Assembly: GCA_013298845.1 (NCBI GenBank) | Contig: JAAFJN010000009.1 | Span: forward strand, 116,576-169,105 | Direction: 5' to 3' | Source: Chitinophagales bacterium | Lineage (GTDB): Bacteria > Bacteroidota > Bacteroidia > Chitinophagales > Saprospiraceae | DNA: 52,530 nt | Part shown: piece by piece, positions 6,665 to 15,900 of the stretch | Layout of the letters: every line of letters begins with the position of its first letter | Numbering within the stretch: the first letter of the stretch is position 1 | Notes under the pieces: model-generated | Databases searched by the model: none | What the model was told of the DNA's origin: nothing | Seen by the model: the letters and a program-made list of their open reading frames with translations, nothing else | Translations under genes and position numbers: made by a program

Positions 6665-8980
6665 TTATTCAATAATCAATTTTTTGATCCCCACGGCGTT
6701 ACCCGCTTCTACCCGCACCGTGTACATACCGGCGGCAAATTGGGCCGTGGAAATGGAAATTTGCGGCTGCACAGATTGACCTTGCGCAACAACGCGGCCC
6801 AATGCATCCAATATCACCCAGCGTTTCTCCTGGTTCGACTGGCCCGGCAATACAATTTGAGTAAAGGATTCGGCCGGATTGGGAATAAGTTGAAACTCCA
6901 ACGCAGCAGCGGCCATTTGGGTATTGGTAGGCGGTGTAAACGCCATCAGTTCGCTGCGGTACATGTGCAAACCGCCGCGCTGATTACCCACCACAATTTC
7001 CAAAATACCATCTTCGTTCAAGTCGGCAAAAGACGGCGAACTGCGGTTACCCGCCTGAATATTGCCAAAATTCAAATCCACTTCGGGGAATGCCGTGTTG
7101 GTTGGGCCGGTGAGTTGGTAGGCTTCCAACTGGCCATCCTGGGCACCGGTAATGAGCAGGGTGCTGCCGTTGAGGTTAACAATCTGGGGCGCGCTGTACC
7201 CAATGCCGTTGGGGATAATTTGGGTATTAATGGCCCCGAGGTTGGGAATATTGGGCGCGGTATTTTCATCCGCCTGAAACATAGGTTCGGTTGCGCTGCC
7301 AATGTTTTTGTAAAAGTTAATGTTTCCGTTGCGTTCGCCCACCAAAATATCGTTTAAGCCATCCTGGTCGAGGTCAAAAATCGCGGGCATGGAAACCTGA
7401 CCAACGTCCATGGTTGCCCACATGATGTTGAAACTTTTTTCCATGTCGAATGGATTTCCGGGACCGGCCTGGTTTTCAAAATAATAAAAAGCACCAATAT
7501 TGCTGCCAATCAACAAATCGAGGTCGCCATCCGAATCCATATCACCAAAGGCGGGCGCGAAGTCGTAATCGTTAGGGGCTTCGTCGCCCATTAACAGCCA
7601 GTCTTCGTCGGTTAACGTAAATTCAGGGGCAGTTGGGGTTCCGGTGTTCAGGTAAAGATAAAGGCTGGCGTTGGAAAAACTAGCGGCATTACCGTTTTCG
7701 GCCGGTTTATAATAGCCGTAATTGCCCACAACTATGTCCATCAATCCATCGGCGTTTACATCCACAAATGCCGGATGAGAACTGGTGCCGAGATCTATCA
7801 TATTGGATGTGAATAGTTTGCGGGTTTGTAATTTAAAGTTGGCGGGGCCGCCGGGATTGGTGTTTTTATACCACCACACGTTGTTTCTGTCTTCGTGTAA
7901 AGTGGGCGAATTAGGCGATACCAGCAGATCTTTTACGCCGTCATTATTGATATCCAGGTGAAAGGCGGCCGGGAAACTGACCAAATCCACGACCACATCT
8001 TCTTTCGGGAAGGTGGTGTCCTGTTCGGTCATCCAGGCATTTTGAGGGGTGCCACCGTTGAGTAATAAATTGAGGCAATTGAACGAAATATTTCCCAATA
8101 ACAGGTCTTTGTCACCATCGTTATTGTGGTCGAAGGAAAGCACGGTCGCCCCGGGGTGAACACCATTGCGGTCCTCGACGGTACCACCACCGGTAAATGG
8201 CAAAGCACATACATTAGGGTCGCCACTGAGCAGGGCTTTGCATTTGATAATGCCGTTTTCAAAAAATTTACCCCAGCAGTTATCTTCGTAAATAAATTGT
8301 AAGGAATCACGGCCAAATCCGCGTTCGACCGACATGTTTTTCAAATAGGTCAGATACACCGAATTGCCCGACGAAAACGCGAGAATATCCAGGTCTCCAT
8401 CGCCGTCAATATCATCTACCCCGGGGTAATCGCTGGGGGCGATGGGGAAATTATTGTACAGTCCCGGAATTTGGTCGGGGTAATAAATAAACCGCGGATC
8501 GCAGGTGTTACAACCCGGATAATGGAATAAAAAGGGTTTGAAACGCAGCACATTATTGTCAAAATAACCTTTAAATACCCGCATTTCGAGGTCGCCGGGG
8601 GTATTGGGCGCGGTAAAAATATCCATGGCACCATCGTTGTCGTAGTCGCGCAGGATAACGTAATCTACCAAATCCGGGAAAACGCGTTTATACTCCGGTG
8701 CGTAATAATAGGCATCGGTACCGCCCGTGAGATTATTGAGAAACGTCAAAATCGTGCTGCTGGAACGGTCAAAAATAACCAGGTCCATAGCCCCGTCGTT
8801 GTTGAGGTCGGCGGCGTTAAATTGAGGTGCATTCAGGCCCCCGGCAAAAGGATAGGGCAACGTATAGCCATTTTGGATAACCGGAAAAGTGATTTCTTTA
8901 AAAGCAGGATCTTGCGCCTGCGTGGAAAAAGAAAATACCATCGCCAGCAAAAAAGCAGAGAGGATATTTTTGATGTTCAT
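6665..8980 (-). CDS. Secreted FG-GAP/VCBS repeat protein with T9SS type A sorting domain
   Basis: The 771-residue protein begins with a signal peptide (MNIKNILSAFLLAMVFSFS, cleavage near TQAQ). The body is a series of FG-GAP/VCBS units of the type ADLNNDGAMDLVIFD, DVDADGLMDIVVGNYG and DLDQDGLNDILVGERN, which form calcium-binding beta-propeller blades. The C-terminus (FQLIPNPAES... to ...VGIKKLIIE) is a type A T9SS sorting domain. The frame extends to an ATG at 9049, but a good promoter (9032-9060) lies inside that extension and the signal peptide starts at 8980. It should be cell-surface or secreted. Its ligand is unknown. Confidence 0.85.
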   Translation of the reverse strand: MNIKNILSAFLLAMVFSFSTQAQDPAFKEITFPVIQNGYTLPYPFAGGLNAPQFNAADLNNDGAMDLVIFDRSSSTILTFLNNLTGGTDAYYYAPEYKRVFPDLVDYVILRDYDNDGAMDIFTAPNTPGDLEMRVFKGYFDNNVLRFKPFLFHYPGCNTCDPRFIYYPDQIPGLYNNFPIAPSDYPGVDDIDGDGDLDILAFSSGNSVYLTYLKNMSVERGFGRDSLQFIYEDNCWGKFFENGIIKCKALLSGDPNVCALPFTGGGTVEDRNGVHPGATVLSFDHNNDGDKDLLLGNISFNCLNLLLNGGTPQNAWMTEQDTTFPKEDVVVDLVSFPAAFHLDINNDGVKDLLVSPNSPTLHEDRNNVWWYKNTNPGGPANFKLQTRKLFTSNMIDLGTSSHPAFVDVNADGLMDIVVGNYGYYKPAENGNAASFSNASLYLYLNTGTPTAPEFTLTDEDWLLMGDEAPNDYDFAPAFGDMDSDGDLDLLIGSNIGAFYYFENQAGPGNPFDMEKSFNIMWATMDVGQVSMPAIFDLDQDGLNDILVGERNGNINFYKNIGSATEPMFQADENTAPNIPNLGAINTQIIPNGIGYSAPQIVNLNGSTLLITGAQDGQLEAYQLTGPTNTAFPEVDLNFGNIQAGNRSSPSFADLNEDGILEIVVGNQRGGLHMYRSELMAFTPPTNTQMAAAALEFQLIPNPAESFTQIVLPGQSNQEKRWVILDALGRVVAQGQSVQPQISISTAQFAAGMYTVRVEAGNAVGIKKLIIE

Positions 8981-9031
8981 GCCGTATATTTTTTGAAAAA
9001 TTGAAATGAAATGGGTGTATGCTATTGGGCA

Positions 9032-9060
9032 CAAAGTTAAAACACCCACCGGGATAGCAA
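9032..9060 (-). promoter_or_regulatory. Bacteroidota promoter for the FG-GAP gene
   Basis: On the minus strand TTG (9060-9058), an 18-nt spacer and TAACTTTG (9039-9032) match the TTG-N17-23-TAnnTTTG consensus. Transcription would start near 9025, giving a leader of about 45 nt before the ATG at 8980. This argues against the upstream in-frame ATG at 9049. Confidence 0.6.
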
Positions 9061-9257
9061 CGTCATTTTGGTGTAATTGCTCAAAATTATCGAAAAGTTA
9101 GCCAGTTGTTTAGATTGGATAAAATTAGTCGTTGGTACTCAACTTTAAAAACCAAATCACTGTTTCAGTCGCAGATCCGATGAAATCGGAGTTTGGCCCC
9201 CGGAATGCCTCGTTATATTGTATTTAAAAAGCACAAAGACATTTATACATCGTTACA

Positions 9258-10052
9258 ATGAACAAAAGAATTGAACACTTAAAGCAGGCGATTGAGCCGC
9301 TTCGTCAGGAAATTATCAATCACAAGGTCTATTCGGTCATTGAAGATCAGGAAGACCTCCGTATTTTTATGGAACACCACGTTTTTGCGGTGTGGGATTT
9401 TATGTCGTTGTTAAAAACGTTGCAAAATAACCTCACTTGTACTTCGGTGCCGTGGTTCCCCAAAGGTTCGGCCGATACTCGTTTTTTGATCAACGAAATT
9501 GTGGTGGGCGAAGAATCGGATATTGACCAAAACGGCGAGCGCAAAAGCCACTTCGAACTCTACCTCGAAGCGATGGAACAATGCGGGGCCAACACCGAGG
9601 TGATTAAGTCGTTCACCTCCATATTGAAACAAAGCGGGAGTTTTGACGAGGCTTATCAAGCGGCTGCCGTACCGGATGCGGCCCGCCATTTCGTGGATTT
9701 TACGTTTGACATCATTCGGACCAACAAACCGTATTTGCAATCGGCTATTTTTACGTTTGGCCGCGAAGACCTCATTCCGGGAATGTTTATGTCCATCATC
9801 AACGATATGCACAACGATGCTCCCGAGGAAATTTCCATTTTTAAATATTACCTCGAACGCCACATTGAGGTAGATGGCGACCACCACAGCAATTTGGCCC
9901 TCGAAATGACGGCTCAACTCTGCGGCGACAACGATTTGTACTGGCAAGAAGCCGAACAAGCCACCCTGAAATCACTTCAGCAGCGGATTCAACTGTGGAA
10001 CGGTGTGTATCAGTCGTTGTTGGAAAAGAAAATTTTGGTACAGGTGGGGTAG
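9258..10052 (+). CDS. DUF3050 family protein (heme-oxygenase-like fold)
   Basis: The 264-residue cytoplasmic protein matches DUF3050 over its full length, with EHHVFAVWDFMSL near residue 39, FLINEIVVGEESD near 76 and the histidine-rich ERHIEVDGDHHSN near 200. DUF3050 is related to heme-oxygenase-like diiron proteins. The conserved Glu/His/Asp residues (E39, H40, E200, H202, D206, H209) are candidate metal ligands, though no reaction is known for this branch. It has no signal peptide or membrane helix. The 209-nt upstream gap carries the divergent promoter of the FG-GAP gene but no clear promoter for this gene. The convergent glycosyltransferase ends 154 nt downstream. Confidence 0.8.
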   Translation: MNKRIEHLKQAIEPLRQEIINHKVYSVIEDQEDLRIFMEHHVFAVWDFMSLLKTLQNNLTCTSVPWFPKGSADTRFLINEIVVGEESDIDQNGERKSHFELYLEAMEQCGANTEVIKSFTSILKQSGSFDEAYQAAAVPDAARHFVDFTFDIIRTNKPYLQSAIFTFGREDLIPGMFMSIINDMHNDAPEEISIFKYYLERHIEVDGDHHSNLALEMTAQLCGDNDLYWQEAEQATLKSLQQRIQLWNGVYQSLLEKKILVQVG

Positions 10053-10205
10053 TCGCTTTAACCATAATCTGCCGGGTCCAGCCCCAGCGCTTCCATGATA
10101 TTTAGTTGTAGTTGCATCAATCCATCCGCTCGTTTCTGGTATAAGGTGTTGAAAAAGTTTTTCAATTGCTGATCCCGGGATGCGTGGATGGATTTGCAAC
10201 ATTTT

Positions 10206-11240
10206 TTACCGCATCACCAATAATTTTCCCTGCTGCGCCTCCGCACATTCGGGCGTATGCGCGTGCAAGGAATGTCCATTCAGCACTTTTTCGTAGAGCG
10301 CGACGTAATCAGCGGCCATGCGTTCGGCGGAAAAGTGCGAACGGACATAATCGTGGCAACGTTGGCGCTGGTAACTTCCCGCGTCTTTAATGCCTTCGAT
10401 AATTTCCGATTTTTTGACCGAAAGACAACCAAATTCGGAAAAAAGCGCGTCCACCGTGCCTTTGCCCACGGGGCGTTCCTGCCGGTCAATGCCGCCCAAA
10501 ATTTCGGGTAAAGCCCCGTACGGGGTACCAAAAACCGGGCATCCAAACCACAAACTTTCGATGAGGGCCAACCCAAACGGCTCGTGCCACAGGGTAGGGT
10601 AGAGGAGACCCTTTGAACCGTTGAGCAATACGTTTTTGCCTTCGCCGCCCACCATGCCGTGAAACCGCACGTGCGGACTAAGGGTAATGCGCAGGCCGCT
10701 TCTGAAATTGACGCGGGTCCCCCCGATGACGTGCAGGCGTTCGCCCGCCGCTCCGGCGATGTCAATGGCTCCTTTTACATTTTTTACTTTCCAGTCGGCT
10801 TTCCCTAAAAAGTGCAGGTACATGCGTTTGTTGTCCAGCGGAGGTTCGCCGTAATCGTCAAAATCGAGGCCATTGTACACAAAAACACTACCGCCGTGGC
10901 GACGAGCGTGGTCTTTGGATAAAAATACGGTGTTGGAGTGAAACGTTTGGGGAACCTCGGCGTTGCTGTGGAACGTAAAAATGCAAGGCTTGCTCAGCGA
11001 TTCGGAGCAAGGAATATGAAAGTGGACCAAGTCGCAACCGGCCGGAATTTGGGCCTCGTACGGAATGGTTTCATCAATTTCTTTTACATTTGCGAAATCG
11101 CAGGTGGAGTTTTTTTTGACCAAAAACGTAACTTCGTGTCCCATTTTGACCAATGCTTTGCCCAACCACCACGTAATTCGCTCAGGGCCGCCGTAGGCTT
11201 TCACCGGAAGGCGGGTATCGTTAACTAACAGGATATGCAT
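10206..11240 (-). CDS. GT4-type glycosyltransferase
   Basis: The 344-residue protein has a GT-B arrangement. The N-terminal domain starts MHILLVNDTRLPVKAYGG, with the glycine-rich acceptor loop and PERITWWLGKAL. The C-terminal nucleotide-sugar domain carries LYPTLWHEPFGLALIE, the E-x7-E motif of retaining GT4 enzymes, followed by GCPVFGTPYGALPEIL. The middle part is shorter than in many GT4 members. It probably transfers a sugar to a cell-envelope or storage glycan; donor and acceptor cannot be deduced. It is a single-gene unit with its own promoter at 11261-11290, divergent from folC. Confidence 0.8.
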   Translation of the reverse strand: MHILLVNDTRLPVKAYGGPERITWWLGKALVKMGHEVTFLVKKNSTCDFANVKEIDETIPYEAQIPAGCDLVHFHIPCSESLSKPCIFTFHSNAEVPQTFHSNTVFLSKDHARRHGGSVFVYNGLDFDDYGEPPLDNKRMYLHFLGKADWKVKNVKGAIDIAGAAGERLHVIGGTRVNFRSGLRITLSPHVRFHGMVGGEGKNVLLNGSKGLLYPTLWHEPFGLALIESLWFGCPVFGTPYGALPEILGGIDRQERPVGKGTVDALFSEFGCLSVKKSEIIEGIKDAGSYQRQRCHDYVRSHFSAERMAADYVALYEKVLNGHSLHAHTPECAEAQQGKLLVMR

Positions 11241-11260
11241 ACAAACTCATTCTAGGGCGG

Positions 11261-11290
11261 CAAAGGAACGATTTTCTGGTTTCTGTACAA
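11261..11290 (-). promoter_or_regulatory. Promoter of the GT4 gene
   Basis: On the minus strand TTG (11290-11288), a 19-nt spacer and TTCCTTTG (11268-11261) match TTG-N17-23-TAnnTTTG with one mismatch. The ATG at 11240 lies 20 nt downstream of the -7 element. Confidence 0.5.
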
Positions 11291-11308
11291 CAAATAATCA
11301 TTAATTTT

Positions 11309-12667
11309 TTGGAGCAAAATACTTTACAGTCCCGTTACCAGCAAACGCTGGATTTTCTTTTCGCCCAATTACCCATGTACCATCGGGTGGGTGCAGCGGC
11401 TTTTAAAAAAGACCTCACCAACACTTTGGCGCTGTGTGCGCATCTGGGCAATCCACAGCATCAATTTCCCACAATTCACGTTGCCGGAACCAATGGCAAA
11501 GGTTCGGTGAGTCATTTTTTGGCGGCAGTTTGCCAGTCACTGGGGTTAAAAACGGGGTTGTACATCAGTCCGCATTACCGCGATTTTAGAGAGCGCATCA
11601 AAATTAATGGCTCGTATATACCCAAACAGCGCGTTATCAGTTTTGTTGACAAAAATAAATCGGCCATTGAGGAAATCCAACCGTCGTTTTTTGAAATGTG
11701 CGTGGCGATGGCCTTCGATCATTTTGCCCGCGAAAAAGTGGATATCGCCATCATTGAAGTAGGTTTGGGCGGACGACTCGACAGTACCAACGTGATTACC
11801 CCGCTGCTCGGCGTCATTACCAATATTTCCTTCGATCACATGGATATGTTGGGCCACACGCTGCCCCTCATTGCGGGCGAAAAAGCGGGAATCATTAAAC
11901 CAGGTATTCCGGTGGTGATTGGCGAAACCCACCCCGAAACCGCCCCGGTTTTTAACCAAAAAGCCGCTGAACAACAAGCGCCCATCACTTTTGCGGATCA
12001 GGAATTAACTACTTCTATCGTGGCCGAAGCGACCACGCTGGACACCTGGGACCGAACGGTGTATCAGATCCGTCGCGGCAATACAGCGGAATATGCCCCT
12101 TTTGAGGCGCAGGTGGCGGGACCGTTCCAAGCCAAAAATGTGAACACCGCCGCGCAGGCGGTGGCCGTTTTGGACCAAATTCCGGGGTTTCAGGCCATTT
12201 TGCAACGCAAAAAAGTAACTAAAACCGCCGCGGAGGTCTTTCCCGGGGCTTTGGCGCATTTGCGGGAACTCACCCGGTTTCAGGGCCGCTGGCAGGTGAT
12301 TGGCACCGCGCCGACCATCCTGTGCGACAGCGCCCACAACGATGCCGGGTTATCCTCGGTGTTTGAAAAAATAATGGACGCGCCCCAATGGCAGCAGTTG
12401 CACATTGTAACGGGTTTTGTCAATGATAAAGATTTGACCAAGGCACTGCGGCATTTTCCCACCGGAGCGCAGTATTATTTTGCCAAAGCCAATATCCCCC
12501 GTGGTTTGGATGCGGAAATTTTGCGCGAAAAAGCCGCTGAATTTGGCCTGCTCGGCACGGCCTACGCCAGTGTGCCAAAGGCCCTAAAAGCCGCCAAAAA
12601 GGCCGCCCACCCCGATGATTTGATCCTGGTGGTGGGCAGCATTTTTGTGGTGGCGGAAGTGATTTGA
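11309..12667 (+). CDS. folC: Bifunctional folylpolyglutamate/dihydrofolate synthase
   Basis: The 452-residue Mur-ligase-family enzyme adds glutamate to dihydropteroate or folates using ATP. The N-terminal part has YHRVGAAAFKKDL and the P-loop HVAGTNGKGSVSH. The synthase signature IIEVGLGGRLDSTNVI is followed by the ISFDHMDMLG motif. The C-terminal domain carries LCDSAHNDAGL. No ATG lies in a suitable place: the frame opens with TTG at 11309, and the first ATG (residue 23) would remove part of the conserved N-terminal helix QQTLDFLFAQLP. TTG is therefore the likely start. The 5' gap is shared with the divergent GT4 promoter. Confidence 0.92.
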   Translation: MEQNTLQSRYQQTLDFLFAQLPMYHRVGAAAFKKDLTNTLALCAHLGNPQHQFPTIHVAGTNGKGSVSHFLAAVCQSLGLKTGLYISPHYRDFRERIKINGSYIPKQRVISFVDKNKSAIEEIQPSFFEMCVAMAFDHFAREKVDIAIIEVGLGGRLDSTNVITPLLGVITNISFDHMDMLGHTLPLIAGEKAGIIKPGIPVVIGETHPETAPVFNQKAAEQQAPITFADQELTTSIVAEATTLDTWDRTVYQIRRGNTAEYAPFEAQVAGPFQAKNVNTAAQAVAVLDQIPGFQAILQRKKVTKTAAEVFPGALAHLRELTRFQGRWQVIGTAPTILCDSAHNDAGLSSVFEKIMDAPQWQQLHIVTGFVNDKDLTKALRHFPTGAQYYFAKANIPRGLDAEILREKAAEFGLLGTAYASVPKALKAAKKAAHPDDLILVVGSIFVVAEVI

Positions 12668-12820
12668 AGCGGAATTGGTGGATTTTGTGGGACGAGCGAG
12701 TATGCTTTTTTGATATAAGAACTCCGATATAAGATTTTTGATTTTTGAAGTTTTTTTACGCAATATGGACATCTCCAACCAACCGCGAAGGCGGTTGACT
12801 CAAGTGTACGCGTACGGAGC

Positions 12821-12885
12821 GACGCTGAAGGCGTCTAATGTGGTACATTTGGGCAAAAGTTACCACATTCAACGCCTTCAGCGTC
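12821..12885. repeat. 25-nt inverted repeat (REP/MITE-like)
   Basis: The arms 12821-12845 and 12861-12885 pair over 25 nt with two adjacent mismatches, around a 15-nt loop. The outer part reads GACGCTGAAGGCGT. A smaller hairpin (AACCGC, 12781-12786, with GCGGTT, 12791-12796) lies just upstream. The element fills the 249-nt gap between the convergent stops of folC and the large T9SS gene. It resembles dispersed palindromic elements of Bacteroidota genomes and may also end transcription. Confidence 0.75.
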
Positions 12886-12916
12886 ATTGGTTTGAAAAAT
12901 TCGATATCCTTCTGGT

Positions 12917-15900
12917 TTACCTCAACAAGGTGACATCACCAAAATACCGCTCCAACGTACCATCAATCAATTCAACTTCCATTTGCCAGATATACACGCT
13001 GGAATTGGCCTTTTTGCCCCTAACCTGGCCATCCCATTGCAGGGACTGATCGCCGGGCATCACATTATCGGCGCTGTACACAATATCGCCCCAACGGTCA
13101 AATACCTGAAACTGTTTCACCCGTTGCACCGAGGCCCCAAAACCGGGTGTTAGTCGGCTATTGAGATCGTCGCTGAGGTTGAGCGAAAACACATTGGGCA
13201 CAAAAACCTGTTTGATGCGGTTCATCATAATGGTCATTTCATCGGTGGCCGAGCAGCCGCGCACGTCGGTGAGGGTAAGCCGGTACAAGACGGGCGCGTG
13301 TGGTTGCGTAAAGGTGTTTAAACTGGCGCTGTCGCGCAAAAAAGCCGTGGTATTCCAGGTCCAACGGGCAATTTGAACGGCCGTTGTTTGAATATTTAAC
13401 AGAATGGAATCGCCAAACGTAATGGTCGTATCCCGGGGCAGGCTCAACAAAAGTGGCCCCGGTTGGCCCACGGCAATGTCGGTAGTATCGCTGCAACCGT
13501 AGGTGTCCATCGCGTAAACGGTGTAGTTATTGGCCGTTAAACTGCCAAATTTATCCACGTCAATAAAGGCCGCCCCGTCGAGGCTGAACAACAAGGTAGG
13601 ATCGGCGGTGGCGATGTTAATTTGACCGTTGTTTTCACCAAAACACCGCACCGAATCGGCGGTAATTGCGGAAACAATGGGCGGAAATGCCAAAATATTT
13701 TCGGTATCCGTAACGGTACAATTGTTATTATCTGTCACCGTAAGCGCGTACGCGCCGGGTGGTAAATCGGCAACGGTAGCCTGCGCGGGTAGTACGGGCG
13801 ACCAACTGAATTGAAACGGCGGTTCGCCCCCGGTCACAATGGCCTCCAGGCTGCCCGTTGGTTCGTTGAGGCACGAAGAATCGGCTTCGATGGCGACACT
13901 GATGAGCGGTTGCACAATCAGTTCAACGGTATGGGTCGAGTCGCAGCCGTTAATAGCCGTAAATGTTTTGGCGTAAATACCCGCTACCGTTTGGTTTTGG
14001 CCAAAAATGGAATAACTCGTGCCGGGGCAAATGGTCACCGATTCGGCGGTGGCAAACGTGTCTTTTGCGATCACATTGACGTAAATGGTCGAGTCGCAAC
14101 CGTGAATGGTCGTCAGGTTAAACAACTGCACCGTGCCCGGCAAAATGGTGGTGTTCAGCATCGTTACCACGTCGCCTTTACAAACCAACGTGTCAATTTG
14201 CACAAAAAATGTGTCATTAACGGTGAGAAACAAGGTATCGGTACTCATGCAACCGTTGTTGAAACCCGCTTCGAGGATAATATTCCCCGAATTGGCGCGA
14301 AACGCATTCACCGTTGGGCAAGTGGTACAGTCGTACGTGGCGCCCCCTTTCCAGTTGTAAAAATCAAAACCACTTTCGCCCACGTTGATGCTGGCTCCTT
14401 CGCACATTTCGAGGTCAATGCCCAGTTGCACGACGGTGTTGCTGTCAATACCCACCACAATGGTATCCCGCTGGGTATTGCCACAAATATCGGTTGTGGC
14501 TACCCAAAATGTACCGGCATCGGGAACGGTAAAACCGGGGGTAATGGCTCCATTTTGCCAACTAAAACTCACAATGTCATTCCCGGAGGCCGACAAACTG
14601 AGGGTGCCATTGTCGCAAATGAGGGTGTCATTTCCGAGTTGGAGGGTGGCTGGGTTATAGGCATAAAAGAATTTGGCGAAATTGTTGTTAAAGCCGCATT
14701 CGCCGAGGCTGGTGACCGGGAATTGGGTCAGGCTGTACGGCGTTGGTTCCGAATGGTCGTCGTTGAGGGCCAAATAAATGGTATCGTTCACCACAAGTGT
14801 CCGGGGAACGGTAAACGTAATATCCTGGCAACCGCCCAACCCGATACTTTGCCCCAGGGGTGTTGCTGCAATCCAAACGGCCGGGGACGTGAGGGGGTTA
14901 CCCTGGTATAACGAAATGGGCATTTGAGGTGGTAAAACGTTATCGCCGGTGTTACAAATTTCAACGGTAATTTCCATCGAATCCTGTTTGCACAACACGT
15001 TTTTAAACGAAATCCCGCCGTCGGGGGAGGGGAACGTTGGGTTAAAAAACTGGTTGAGAAACGTATTCATTTTCAGGCTGTCGCCAATAATATGGTGGTT
15101 TTGCTGGTATTGTGGCACCGATAAATCATCGTTGATATTGGTGCTGATATAGGCGTGTTGGTTCCACACTTTGCGCGACGAAATACCGGGCGTACCCACG
15201 GCTTCGTAACACACCACGTGGCCGGAGCCGTTGCCATCGCCGCATTCGATCACAATTTCGGTTTGTCCGTCGGCATCTACGTCTAAGATCAGCGGATTTT
15301 CGATGTGGGTAGCGGAGGTACAATTGTCCTGAAATTTTATTTGTCCGGTGGCACCTTCCAAAATGACGAGGTTATCCTGACCACGGTAAATAATATCCGA
15401 AGAGCCGTCGCCGCAAAAATCAAATACGCTTGAACTGGTAATGGAAGAAGCGTCGTTGTTGCTGTTGATCCACAGCGGCGTAAAATTATTGCGCAACGTG
15501 TAAAGGCGCGGGTGCCCGCAAAAGTTGAGTTCCAGGTTGCCATCGCCGTTCAAATCGGCCACGTTGACCCGGCTGGCACCTTCCACGTAATTGTTGAGAA
15601 GGCGGTATTCGCCCATGACCGTCGAGGTTTCAATTTCCCAACAATAAACGTAGTTCCAGTTGTTTTTTTGGCCTTGTACAATGGCATCGAGGTCGCCGTC
15701 GCGGTCAAAATCCACCACGCTGGTGAATCCATCGGAATAGGCCGCCGGAGCACTCACGACTACGTTGACGTTGCCCGTAACGAGGTTGACCGACAATACC
15801 TGGTTGCCCGCCACAATTTCGAGGCCGTCGCAATCGGGGCAAAAGTTATCGGGCAGGGCATCAATGGCGACGGGCATATTGAACGAAAAGCCGTTGGCGC

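Noticed and set aside
10058-10207. Minus-strand open stretch ending QLNIMEALGLDPADYG, possibly a small gene
   Set aside because: It has a protein-like tail, but the frame has an upstream stop at 10214-10216 and only a TTG or an internal ATG as start. It remains possible but cannot be supported.
13811-14911. 366-codon plus-strand open frame
   Set aside because: It lies fully antisense to the 1238-residue T9SS protein, whose domains are clear; the plus-frame text has no recognisable motifs.
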